From Pomphorhynchus laevis (Eukaryota > Acanthocephala > Palaeacanthocephala > Echinorhynchida > Pomphorhynchidae), in assembly GCA_012934845.2 (NCBI GenBank), contig WNNJ02001388.1, positions 31,387-95,386 of the forward strand: DNA of 64,000 nucleotides, in the 5' to 3' direction. Numbering within the stretch: position 1 is the first letter of the stretch; the number at the start of each line of letters is the position of its first letter. The notes below the pieces were generated by a model. That model was not told where the DNA came from. It did no database searches and saw only the letters and a list, made by a program, of their open reading frames with translations. The position numbers were made by a program, and so were the translations under genes. This document shows positions 1-11,955 of the stretch, in pieces.

Positions 1-2340
1 CGCTTACAAGTCCACAAACAAAAATGAAAAAGTCAAGCAGATAAATTGTTAAAATAGGATCGGATTTGTCGTTTGAAGCACTGCAGGGAAGTTGATTGGC
101 GTATATGAATGGGCAGATGATTCCACGATAGTGGAGCAGCCACCAGGAAGGAGCGGAGTCCAAAGGATGTAGAGTAGTTTGGGACATGTAAAAGAAAGGA
201 ATTACAGGAACGCAAGGAACAGTAAACAGGACGAGAATTATCAAGAAAAGGAAGGTTGAGAAATGAAGGGGTATGAAAAGTTACAAAACGGAAAGCAACG
301 AGAAGAAGACAAATTTGAACACGACAATAAATTGTAGGCAAATCGAGAGAAGCAAGATGGTAGAATGTATGATCAAACCGACGAAGACGGAGGATAATTC
401 GGACGGCTGCGTTGATGATGTGTTGTAGGGGAAGAAGAGTGGATTTAGGTGAGTTGGAAAATTGACTCAGACAGTTATCAAGTCCTGAGAAAATGTGAGA
501 AGATATGAGAGTCATACATGAAGGGAGATCGATCAATCTACGAATTTGACGGAAGTTGCGGGAAATCAATGTAGATGAGTGTACTTTATCACTGACGAAA
601 AGTATAAGTGAAAGTCGGTTGTCGAAATGGAAGCCTAAGAAAACGAGATTATCAACGATAGGAAGAATTGTAGAATTTAATGATACGGAGGGAGGTTCGA
701 AGCCGAGGCGTCGAGGTAGGATCCACGTAATTTTGGATTGATTATGATTCAGATAAAGGCGAAGGGAAGAAAGATGATTGGAAATTGAGACAAGACAGTC
801 CGAAGCGGAAACACTAAGATCGTGAATACGATAAACAGGTACATGCCCATAGATAAGGATGTTATCAGCATATTGCATAACATGGAAGTTAAATTTATGA
901 GAAATCGAAGACAAATCACCGAGAAGAAGAGAGAAAAGCATAGGGCCTAATACGGAGCCTTGTGGAACACCGGACGGAATGGACGAAGGATGGGAGAGAG
1001 AAGAGTTAGAATATACGCGAAATGTAAGGTTTGATAGATATGAAGAAAACCATGATACAATAAGTAAAGAGAAGCCATGATCATGACGAAGGCGATGAAG
1101 AAGAATCGAGTGATCGACGATGTTAAAAGCAAACGATAGATCAAGAGAAACTATGACACTACATAATTTATGTTCGCGCGAAATTCACTTCTCCCAACCC
1201 TCTCTAAACTCAAGGAGTTTAGAGAGGGTTGGGAGAATTGAAATAGGACGGTACGAAGATGGTAGTGAGGAGTCGAGAGATTGCTTTTTGATGAGAGGAC
1301 GAACAGTGGCGCATTTCCAGATGGAAGGAAATGTACGGCTACGGATGGACGAGTTGAACAATGTGGTTAGGAAGGGTAAGATAAAGGAGCAGATATTTTA
1401 AGCAAGTGAGTAGGAATTGGGCCAGAAGGAGAGGTTTTATTAGGTAATGACAGCATAACCAAAGAAACTTCATCAGACGAAACGGGAAGAAGGTGTAATA
1501 GTTCTGGGAGGGAAGTATTTAAAGATAAGAGTGGGTACAAGGGGGCTATGGGTGGTAGGAAAAGTAAATTAGATAGTTTAGTTTGTAGATAATAAGAAAA
1601 TTTATCAGGATTTATATTACAAGGTGTAGACGTACTGATGTACAAAAACCGCAAGTGAAATGTTTACGTTTATACACCGAGTGGTCGGATATTTTAACAC
1701 GAACAAGTGTCCATACATCGCAATCTTTGGAATCGCATCCAACTTTAAAGCTGGTATAACCATCATTGCATTCCGATGTGGAAGATTCTTGATCAGGAAC
1801 AGGGATCTGAGATCGCGCTTTTTTAGGCATGACCTTTTATCGATAGATTGAGCTCAATCCGCGAGCGTAGCGAGCGGAACTGACAGGAATAATCTGGAAC
1901 TGACAGGAATAATCTGGAACTGACAGGAATAATCTGGAACTGACAGGAATAATCTGGAACTGACAGGAATAATCTGGAACTGACAGGAATAATCTGGAAC
2001 TGACAGGAATAATCTGGAACTGACAGGAATAATCTGGAACTGACAGGAATAATCTGGAACTGACAGGAATAATCTGGAACTGACAGTAATAATCTGGAAC
2101 TGACAGGAATAATCTGGAACTGACAGGAATAATCTGGAACTTACAGGAATAATCTGGAACTTACAGGAATAATCTGGAACTGACAGGAATAATCTGGAAC
2201 TGACAGGAATAATCTGGAACTGACAGGAATAATCTGGAACTGACAGGAATAATCTGGAACTGACAGGAATAATCTGGAACTGACAGGAATAATCTGGAAC
2301 TGACAGGAATAATCTGGAACTGACAGGAATAATCTGGAAT
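1..2340 (-). mobile_element. CR1-like LINE copy A, internally deleted
   Basis: Non-LTR retrotransposon on the minus strand; the window edge lies a few tens of bases inside its 3' end (compare position 3141, where copy B carries the same sequence). Reading down the minus strand: 5' tandem monomers (2340-1877), the start of ORF1 (MPKKARSQIPVPDQ, 1830 to about 1650), then an abrupt jump into the second half of ORF2 (reverse transcriptase). The fusion point near 1648 joins sequence that in copy B lies about 2.3 kb apart (about 4876 and 7167). The RT part keeps recognisable blocks (MQYADNILIY, where copy B has MQYADDILIY) but is split by frameshifts, so it is dead. A second lesion near 1189-1237 replaces about 130 bp with a hairpin. 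CR1-like is inferred from the NTRSI-type endonuclease and GVPQGSVLGP motifs seen in copy B. Confidence 0.88.
1877..2340. repeat. 20-bp tandem repeat, about 23 units, at LINE 5' end
   Basis: The unit GAACTGACAGGAATAATCTG repeats head to tail about 23 times, nearly perfectly; scattered units differ by one base (near 2086, 2140 and 2160). It sits directly upstream of the LINE ORF1 leader. The same unit occurs about twice at the same place in copy B (7419-7456), so it belongs to the LINE 5' region rather than being an independent satellite. Variable-number 5' monomers are known in some LINEs (mouse L1), where they act as promoters; a promoter role here is inference. Confidence 0.9.
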
Positions 2341-2745
2341 GTGTATATTAATCTCTCAATATTTTTTAGGAGTAAGGTTTTAAAGGAGTAAGGTTCGATA
2401 AATGGAGAGAGATCAACAAGCAGAAGGGAGAAAATTAGGGGACCTAGAACTTAACCTTGTGGGACCCCGCAGAGAGGGATCCCACAAGGTTGACCACTCC
2501 GTCCTCCTCCGAGAGAGGAGGACGGAGTGGTCAACTATGTCGAAGGCGAATGTCAGCAATGCGATCACTTATCGTAACATAATTTATTTTGGGACGGATC
2601 CTGCGCTTTTGGAAAATGCAAGACGAAAGTCTTTCATTGAATCTAAATGCCAAAAAAGCAGACGAGTCGAATGATCGTCAGCCCATTATTAAAAGTACCG
2701 AAACGTTAAACGTAGGTATTAGATCAGGAGCTGATGTTGTTCACC
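2341..2745 (-). mobile_element. LINE fragment folded back on itself
   Basis: On the minus strand 2475-2400 reads as LINE reverse transcriptase (GVPQG, one stop, then VLGPLIFSLLL), and 2555-2515 reads as AFDIVDHSVLL, the block that lies just upstream of GVPQG in these LINEs. Between them the sequence is two overlapping perfect hairpins: arms 2453-2464 with 2480-2491, and 2489-2509 with 2515-2535. It is a short, non-coding, rearranged copy of a LINE related to but different from copies A-C. 2556-2745 is less clear; it shares a stretch of about 28 bases with position 49198. Confidence 0.6.
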
Positions 2746-3105
2746 TATACTAAAAATGTAATGCACTGCTCTCCGCTTAAACATATAATTGAAACAAATT
2801 GCATAATAAAGTAGTCATCAAAATTTCATATATGTATTGCATATATGTATACAATATATATTATATATATTTCATGTTTTATATATTTCATCTATGCTGT
2901 AACTAATATAACTTAATATAATATACATATTGAAGTTAAGCTTTCTTCGTTATAGCTACTAACATTTGAGATATAAATAACATACAATTATACAATAAAA
3001 TACACAAGATAAAGATATAAAAAACAGCTTAAACACACAATCGAAACAACCGAATTATCGACGAACGATATATCTACGAATGATATTAATCATTAATAAT
3101 AATAC
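2746..3105. other. AT-rich spacer, no gene seen
   Basis: Low-complexity AT-rich sequence with TATATA runs between LINE copies A and B. No open frame, RNA gene or recognisable repeat was found. Confidence 0.5.
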
Positions 3106-3173
3106 AAATTTATTTAATGTGGCAAATGCGTACAAGCTGTACGCTTACAAGTCCACAAACAAAAATGAGAAAG

Positions 3174-6084
3174 TCAAGCAGTTAAATTGTTCAGATGGGA
3201 TCGGATTTGTCGTTTGAAGCACTGCAGGGAAGTTGATTGGCGTATATGAATGGGCAGATGATTCCACGATAGAGGAGCAGCCACCAGGAAGGAGCGGAGT
3301 CCAAAGGAGGTAGAGTAGTTTGGGACATGTAAAAGAAGGGAATTACAGGAACGCAAGGAACAGTAAACAGGACGGGAATTATCAAGAAAAGGAAGGTTGA
3401 GAAATGAAGGGGTATGAAAAGTTACAAGGCGGAAAGCAACGATAAGAAGACGAATTTGAACACGACAATAAATTGTAGGCAAATCGAGAGAAGCAAGATG
3501 GTAGGATGTGTGATCAAAACGACGAAGACGGAGGAGAATTCGGACAGCTGCGTTGACGATGCGTTGTAGGGGAAGAAGAGTGGATTTAGGTGAGTTGGAA
3601 AATAGACTAAGACAATAATCGAGTCTAGAAAAAAGGAGAGATGATATGAGAGTCATACAAGAAGGGAAATCGATCAATCTACGAACTTGACGGAGGTTGC
3701 GGAGTATCAAGGTAGATGAGCGTACTTTATCTCTAACGAAAGGTTTAAGTGAAAGTCGGTTGTCAAAATGGAAGCCTAGGAAAACGAGATTATCAACGAT
3801 AGGAAGAATTGTAGAATTTAATGATACGGAGGGAGGTTCGAAGCCGAGGCGTCGAGGTAGGATCCACATAATTTTGGATTTATCAGGATTCAGAGAAAGG
3901 CGAAGGGAAGAAAGATGATTGGAAATTGAGACAAGACAGTCGGAAGCAGAAACACTAAGATCGTGAATACGATAAACAGGTGCATGAGCATAGATGAGAA
4001 TGTCATCAGCATATTGCATAACATGGAAGTTAAATTTATGAGAAATCGAAGACAAATCACCAAGAAGAAGAGAGAAAAGTATAGGGCCTAATACGGAGCC
4101 TTGCGGAACACCGGACGGAATGGACGAAGGATGGGAGAGAGAAGAGTTAGAATATACGCGAAATGTACGGTTTGATAGATATGAAGAAAACCATGATACA
4201 GTGGGTAAAGAGAAGCCATAATCATGACGAAGGCGATGGAGAAGAATCGAGTGATCGACGATGTCAAAAGCAGACGATAGATCAAGAGAAAACTATGACA
4301 CTACATAATTTATGATCGCGCGATATGAGTAAGTCGTTATAAACTTTAAGACATGCAATTTCGGTAGAGTAATTAGAGCGAAAAGCGGCTTGGAAGGGAG
4401 GAAATAAGTTAGAGGAATAGAGATATGTATTAACTTGCTTAAGAACGAGACGCTCAAGGAGTTTAGAGAGGGTTGGGAGAAGTGAGATTGGACGGTACGA
4501 AGATGGTAGTGAAGAGTCGAGAGATTGCTTTTTGATGATAGGACGAACAGTGGCGCATTTCCAGATGGAAGGAAATGTACAGCTACGGATGGACGAGTTG
4601 AACAATGTGGTTAGGAAGGGTAAGATAAAAGTGCAGATATTTTTAAGTAAGTGAGTGGGAATTGGGTCAGAAGGAGAGGTTTTATTAGGTAATGACAGCA
4701 GAACCGAAGAAACTTCATCAGACGAAACGGGAAGAAGGTGGAATAGTTCTGGGAGGGAAGTATTTAAAGATAAGAGTGGGTACAAGGGGGCTATGGGTAG
4801 TAGGGAAAGTAAATTAGATAGCTTAGTTTGTAGATAAGAAGAAAATTCATCAGGATTTATATTACAAGGGGTAGATGATCGTGAAAGAATTGAGTTTAAG
4901 ATTTTCCAATGAGATTTCGAGTTGGAAGATGACTCGAGTTGATTTCGCCAAAAGAGAGTACGTTTAGTACGTATAAGAATGAGATGTGAACGGCGTTGAG
5001 AAAAGTAGGAATCACGAAGATTTGGAGGGAGTGAGTTGGGTGAACGTTTAAGAAAGCGTTTATACATACGAAAAGAGTGACGGAGTCGACGCTTAGAAAG
5101 ACTACAGTCAGAATCGAACCAGGGAGCATGGCGCAAGCGCTGGGAACGTCGAAGTCGACTAGGCAGAAGGTTATTGAGGATCGACGTAAGTTCAGAATCA
5201 AACAGAATGCAGAGATCATCGGGAGAGAGATAGTTAAGAGGAAGTGAAAAGAGTGAAGAATTGAGTAAGGCTGTGCAGAGAATAGGGATATCGAGAAGCT
5301 TCCAGGGTCGACTTGGTGTAGATAATGGTAAAGGCGGAGAAGGAGGATGGGGACGAGTAAGAGTAAGAGTGACAAGGAAATGATCGGACAAACCAGGATC
5401 AGTAATTGACAAGGAGGTATAGTCATTGAAGCAGTTAGGAACAGCAATGATGTCGAGAGCACCGCCGAGAATATGAGTTGGGCTTGTTGAAAGTAATTTA
5501 TAGTTAAAATCAGAAAAAAGATTAGTTAAAGTGATAGAGTCAGAGTCAGACGGGCGATCAAGACGAATGTTAAAGTCACCGAGAACAAAAGAAGGAGTAT
5601 AAGACAATGAACAGTGAGACATTAGATTTGCAAGGTCGTTAAAGAAGATACGTGATGGGGCAACTGAACCTGGACGGTATACAATCACAAGTTCCAGAGG
5701 GAAAGGCGTTGATAATCTGCATATGAGTAATTCGAACGAGGTGTAACGGATGTTAACGTTGATTTTACGTAAAGACATTGGGTGACGAGCAATGGCAACA
5801 ATACCGCCATGGTTAGATGCAGTAGATGTATGAGATGTAATTTGACGAGCTGATTCAACTAGAGAACAACCAGAGCGACATAGACGACGAATAGCAAGAT
5901 CGTTGGAGTCAGTGTGCCAGGATTCGGTAATGCAGAGAATATCGATAGATAATTGATCGAAGATATCGAGAAGCATATCAGCTTTATGAAGAATGGAGCG
6001 AGTATTGAATAGACTAAGACGAAAAGTATGCTTAGGAGCGAGATCGACTAGCGAAGAAGACAAGGGGGAGAGATGGGACGCCAT
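3174..6084 (-). pseudogene. LINE ORF2: apurinic-type endonuclease plus reverse transcriptase (one frameshift)
   Basis: The frame from 6084 opens with an endonuclease/exonuclease/phosphatase-type domain: LFNTRSILHKADMLLDIF, then ILCITESWH, VLGDFNIRLDRP and LSDHFLVTL, the order expected of a LINE target-nicking endonuclease. The RT follows (RPISLLPTLSKLLERLV, FQAAFRSNYST; then, after a shift near 4280, AFDIVDHSILL, GVPQGSVLGPILFSLL, MQYADDILIYAH, LNPDKSKIMW). The catalytic YADD is intact. The frameshift is one extra A in a run of four at about 4288-4291, where copy A has three. Apart from that indel ORF2 would be close to 970 residues, normal for the family. It would act by target-primed reverse transcription of its own RNA. 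Confidence 0.88.
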
Positions 6085-7372
6085 CGAATTTTTGGCCTTG
6101 TGTGAAGAACGTGAAAATTTCCGTTGATTTTACGTATAGATAAGGATGACTCGCCGTTTGTTTCACGTCGATGTTTTTCAATGCGAGCTAAATTGAGCTG
6201 GGCAATATCAGAAGGGGAGCGGTCAGGAAAGATACGGCAAGTAGATGAAGTGGTAAGAAGTTTAAAACGTTGGGAGAGTACCGAAGAGGCATGTGAACTA
6301 TGTCGGAAAACGATTTTTAAGAGTGGAGGACTGAGATGATTTGATTTAGTGGATTTGTTTAAACGAATAAAGGATACAGGAGCGATATTATTGAAGAGTG
6401 ATGGGTTATCATCAGGAAGAATGGTTGCTAGGATAGACCTGAAAGCAGATACATCATCATCGAGGCTAGATTGTGGAGAAGCAGATTCGGAAAGCTTTAA
6501 GTTTGATATGATTATACAGCGATCGCGCGAAGGAAAACGATTTCGTGGAAGTGGTGGACGGACAGAGCTGGTTGGAGTCGAGGTAGATGAGCAGATAGAA
6601 GTGGAAATGACAGGGGTGCTTGATAAAGAATTAATATTGGTTGGAGCAAGTGTGACAGGAGCGGGGTGTTGAATCGGTTGATCAGAGATGTGACTGGATA
6701 TGATTTTAAATGAAGGATGTAACTTATTGGGAAGTGTTACGTGGGAGGTAGAGTAAGGAGAATTAAAATAGGTTGGGGCATGAGTGACAGGAATGGAGTG
6801 TTGAATTAGTTGATCGGAAATGTTACTGGAAATGATTTTGATGGAAGGGTGTAAATTATTGAGAGGTGATACAGGGGGGTCGAGTAAGGAGTTCGTGAGG
6901 AGAATAAAGAAGTTTGAGATTTATTTAGATTGGGGGAGGAATAGGAAAGAGGAGGTACGAGATGAAAAGCTTTGCCGTTAGCATTGTTAGAATGAGAAAG
7001 ATTAATGGAAGTTTGGTACGTAGTTGAACGAGGAGTGTGTGAGAGAGTAGGTTCAATAATGGGATTATATGATGCGAAGTCAGGTGTTGATGCGAGGGAA
7101 ACATCTAAAACAGCATTGGTCTGAGTGGTAGTGTGTGATACAGGAGTAGATGAGCAGGATAACTGTAGTAGTCGTACTGATGTACAAAAACCGCAAGTGA
7201 AATGTTTAAGTTTATACACTGAGTGGTCGGATATTTTAACACGAACAAGTGTCCATACATCGCAATCTTTGGAATCGCATCCAACTTCAAAGCTGGTATA
7301 ACCATCATTGCATTTAGATGTGGAAGATTGTTGATCAGGAACAGGGATCTGAGATCGCGCTTTTTTAGGCAT
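6065..7372 (-). pseudogene. LINE ORF1 (zinc-motif and RNA-binding-like), frameshifted
   Basis: Begins MPKKARSQIPVPDQ at 7372, a start also kept in copy A. The first 70 residues contain a Cys-rich segment (VGCDSKDCDVW and FTCGFC) resembling the PHD-like finger of CR1-group ORF1 proteins. A Ser/Thr/Pro-rich linker follows. Near 6806 the frame breaks. The continuation in another frame carries basic RNA-binding-like blocks (FIRLNKSTKSNHL, VLSQRFKLL) and runs into the ORF2 start, as in CR1 elements where the two ORFs abut or overlap. The function, nucleic-acid binding and RNP formation, is inferred from position and family. Confidence 0.7.
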
Positions 7373-7456
7373 GACCTTTTATCGATAGATTGAGCTCAAT
7401 CCGCGAGCGTAGCGAGCGGAACTGACAGGAATAATCTGGAACTGACAGGAATAATT

Positions 7457-10400
7457 GTAATTTGCTAGAACAGTTTTAAATTTTCTTCTGTGGTATTGAA
7501 AACTACAAGACGCGATCTTTATTGCTTGATCTTTATTGCATTGAACGAATTAACAATGCCTAAGCAGAATTGAATACCACTTTTGTTAAAGTAGCACACG
7601 ATATTGGGCCAAAATCTGCAATCAAACAAAATCACGATTTTGTTACTCTCAAAATTGGTTGTGACTCAGCGGATTGTAAAATATAGACAATTGTGAATGT
7701 CCCTGAGTCTTCGAGTAGTAAAATTAAAACGGCGCAGTTTTTATGTGGTTTCAGCACGGCTGCTAAATTAACATTACTATTCTACGTCAACTCAAAGGAT
7801 CGGCCAACCAGTGCATCTATATCGAAAAATGTGATTGAACCAGTATTGGCGCCTTTAATACAAAACAACCAGTCTCGTGATTTGTCTGCATAATTGGATG
7901 CGCCCGCTTGTGTTTGCTTGGATACAGTTGTACCTACACTCTCCCGTTGTAGTAATGAATGTGATAATGTTGATGAATGTCAATCTCAAACAATTGAAAA
8001 CTACAAGACGCGATCTTTATTGCTTGATATTAAATCTAAATGCGTTTCTTTAGGCATCCAAACTCCAACTAGAAACAAGGATCAATGCATACTTATAAAT
8101 ACCAAATCTCAAAACGTTGCCTCAAACTATACACCTCTCAATTATAATTGTCTTAGATCTGACCGTTCCGATAATGTGTTATTCAGTGGCATGCCTAAAT
8201 CAAATGCTGAAAATTCTCAGACACGTGTGAATGATGACGGTAAAGCCGTTCATCTCAATAATAATCGTCTTAGATCTGACCATTCCTATAATGTATTATT
8301 CAGTTGTATTCCTGAATCAAATGCTGAAAATTCTCAGGCCTATGTGAATAATGATGGTAAATCTGTTCATCTCGTACATCCTCCTTCCTATTCCTATCCC
8401 ATCTATATACATATCATACTTCTTTCTTCGCTTCCCGTACTCCTTACTCTACCTCCCCCGTATCACTTCTCAATAATTTACATCCTTCCGTCAAAATCAT
8501 CTCCAGTATAATCTTCGATCAACCGATTCAACACTCCACTTCTGTCACACATGCTCCAACTTATTTTCAATCTCCATCGAGCACCCCTGTCATTCCCACT
8601 TCTATCTGATCTTCTGCCTCCTACCAGCTCTGATCGTCAACCACATCCACGTAATCGTTTTCCTTCGCGCGATCGCTGTGTTATCATATCTAACTTAAAG
8701 CTTCCCGAATCTACTTAATCACAATCTCGCCTCGATGATGTATCTGTTTTCAGGTATATCCTAGCAACCATTTTTCTTGATGATAATCCATCCCCGTTGA
8801 ATAATATCGCATCTGTATTTTTGATCCGCTTAAACAAATCCACTAAATCCAATCATCTCAGACTTCAACTACTAAAAATCGTTTTCCGACATACTTCACA
8901 TGCTTCCTTGGTACTCTCCCAACGTTTTAAACTTCTTACCACTTCTACTTGTCGTATCTATCCTGACCGTCCCCTTCTGATATTGCCCAACTCAATTTTG
9001 CCCGCATTGAGAAACATTGACGTGAGACAAACGACGAGTCATCGTTATCAATCCGTCAAATCAACGAAAATTTTCACGTCGTACACACGAGGCCAAAAAT
9101 CAAATGGTGTCCCGTCTCTCCCACTGTCGTCTTTGCTTGTCGATTTCGCTCCTGAGCATACTTTATGTCTTAGTCTTTTCAACACTCGTTCCATTCTTCA
9201 TAAAGTTGATCTGCTCCTTGATATCTTCAATCAATTATCTATCGAAATTCTCTGCATTTCCGAATTCTGGTACTCTGTGACACTGGTGATCTTGCTATTT
9301 GTCGTCTATGCTGCTCTGGCTGTTCTCTAGTTGAATCAGCTCGTCTAATTGTCTCTTCCACATCTTCTGCTTATAACCATGACGGTAGTGTTGCCATTGC
9401 TCGCCACCCAACGTCTTTGCGTAAAATTAACGCTAACATTCATTACACTCCGTTCAAATTACTAATATGCAGATTATCAACTCCGTTCCCTATGGAACTT
9501 GTGATTATATACGCTTCAGGCTCAGCCGCCCCCTCACGTATGTTCTTTAACGACCTTGCCGATCTTCTTTATCACTGGTCATTGTCTTATTCTCCTTCTT
9601 TTGTTCTTGGTGACTTTAACATTCGTCTTGATCGCCCGGCTGACTATGACTCTATCACTCTAAATAATATTTTTATCCGATTTTAACTATAAATTACTTT
9701 CAACACGCCAACTCATATTCTTGGCGTTGCTCTCGAGATCATTGGTGTTCCCAACTGCTTTAATGATTATACCTCCTTGTCAATTACTGATCCTGGTTTG
9801 TCCGATCATTTCCTTGTCACTCTTACTCGTCCCCATACTCATTCTCCGCCTTTACCATTATCCACACCATGTCAACCCTGGAAACTTCTAGATATACCTA
9901 TTCTCTGCACAGCCTTACTCAATTCTTCACTCTTTTCACTTCCTCTTAACGTTCTCTTAACACACTCACTTCAAATTTTCAGGCTTCATATCTTTCTCTT
10001 CGCCGTTCTCATCTCATTCTTATGCATACTAAGCGTATTCTATTTTATCGAAATCAACTCGAGTAATCTTTCAACGCTGAATCTCACTAAAAATCTTAAA
10101 CTCAATTCTTTCATGATCACCTACCCCCTGTAACATAAACCCTGATGATTTTTTCCTATCTACTATCTAAGCTATCTAATTTACTTTCTCTTCTACCCAT
10201 ATGCCTCTTGTATCATCTCTTCTCTTTGAATTCTTTCCTCCCATATCTATTCCACCTTCTTCCCGTTTCGTCTGATGAAGTTTTTCGGTTCTTCTGTCAT
10301 TATCTAATAAAACATCCCTTCTGACCCAATTCCTAACACTTGCTTAAAAATATCCGATCATCTATATCACCCTTCCTAACCAAATTGTTCAACTTGTCTA

Positions 10401-11955
10401 TCTGTATCTGCACATTTTCTTCATATTGGAAATGCGCCACTGTTCGTTCTGTCTTCAAAAAGCAATCTCTTGGCCCCTTACTACCCTATTCGTACCGTCC
10501 TATCTCACTTCTCCCAACCCTCTCTAAACTTCTTGAGCGTCTTGTTCTCACTTAAGTTAATACATATCTCTTTTCTTCCAACTTATTTCCTCCATTCCAA
10601 GCCGCTTTTCGCTCTAATCACTCTACTGAAATTGCATATCTTTAAGTTTATAACGACTTACTCATCTCGCGCGATTAAAAATTATGTAGTGTCATAGTTT
10701 CTCTTGATCTATCGTATGCTTTTGACATTGTCGATCACTCGATTCATCTTCGTCTACATCATTATTATGGCTTCTCTTTACCCACTGTAGCTTTGTTTTC
10801 TTCATATCTATCAAACCGTACTTTTCGCGTGTGTTTTAAGTCTTATGTTTACCATCCTTCTTCCATCCCGTCCGGTGTTCCACAAGGTTCCGTATTAGGC
10901 CTTTTCCTTTCCTCTCTGCTTCCCGGTGATTTATCTTCTATTTCTCATACATTTGACTTCCATGTTATGCAATACGCTAATTACATTATCTTCTATGTTC
11001 ATGCACCTGCATATCGTATTCATGATCTTAGTGTTTTCGCTTCCAACTGTCTTGCCTCAATTTTTAATCATCTTTCTTCTTTTCGTCTTACTCTGAATAC
11101 TAATAAATCCAAAATAATGTGGATGCTTACTCGACGCTTTAGCTTAGAACTTCTCTCCGTATCATTAAATTCGACAATACTTTCTACCGTTGACAATCTC
11201 GTTTTCTTAGGCTTCTATTTCGACAACCGACTTTCACCTATACCTTTCGTTGGAGATAAAGAACGCTCAAATCTTCTCTCCTTTTCTTAAGATTCGATTA
11301 TTGTCTCAGTCTATTTTCCAACTCTCCTAAATTCATTTTTCTTCCCCTACAACGCATCGTCAACTCAGCCGTTCGAATTCTCCTCCATCTTCGTCGTTTT
11401 TCTCAAAACTTAATTACTGTCTTTGTCTATTTTCCAACTCACCTAAATCTACTTTTCTTCCACTATAAGGCATCATCAACGTAGCCATCCAAATTCATTT
11501 CTGCCTTCGTCGTTTTGATTATGAGTCCCACCATCTTGCTTTTCTCGATTTGCCTACAATTTATTGTCGTGTTCAAATTCGTCTTCTTCTCGTTGCTTTT
11601 CGCCTTGTAACTTTTCATACCCCTTCATTTCTCAACCTTCCTTTTCTTGATAATTCTCGTCCTGTTTAATGTTCTTCGCGTTCCCGTAATTCTCTTCTTT
11701 TGCATGTCCCAAATTACGCTACCTCTTTTGGCTTCCGCTCCTTAGTAGTGGCTGCTCCTCTCTCGTGGAATCATCTACCCATTCATATACGGCAATCAAC
11801 CTCAATGCAGTGCTTCAAACGCCAAATCCGGTATTATTTAAACAATTTAAGAAATTAATCTATATGTCGTTTGATGTGTTTTTTTGTTAGTGTACTTGTA
11901 AGCGTGCAGTTGTCACGCATTTGCCACATTTAATAAATTATTATTAATGTATAAT
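7457..11955 (+). mobile_element. CR1-like LINE copy C, old and degenerate
   Basis: Plus-strand copy of the same LINE family, full span but heavily mutated. ORF1 remnants lie at about 7555-9100; an internal segment there is repeated (two related blocks at about 8150-8215 and 8265-8330, each with SNAENSQ). Endonuclease motifs FNTRSILHKVD and VLGDFNIRLDRP appear at 9180-9690. RT blocks GVPQGSVLG, MQYAN (from YADD) and LNTNKSKIMW occur at 10790-11130. The element ends with ACGCATTTGCCACATTTAAT at about 11910-11930. Around 11280-11520 a stretch of the RT C-terminal region is tandemly duplicated. No long frame survives. Confidence 0.85.

Larger units (their letters stand above)
3106..7456 (-). mobile_element. 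CR1-like LINE copy B, near full length
   Basis: The best-preserved LINE in the window, about 4.35 kb on the minus strand. Order in element sense: two 20-bp monomers (7456-7419), a GC-richer leader containing GCGAGCGTAGCGAGCGGAAC (complement around 7401-7420), ORF1 from 7372, ORF2 from 6084, and a 3' end ending CGCATTTGCCACATTAAATAAA followed by AT-rich sequence with TAA-type repeats. The same 3' end is shared by copies C, D and F, which defines the family. It lies head to head with copy C at about 7457. Two frameshifts, one in each ORF, are the main damage, so it is a recent insertion. Confidence 0.9.

Noticed and set aside
3697-3918. Plus-strand frames inside LINE copies A and B
   Set aside because: Antisense shadows of the reverse transcriptase coding strand.
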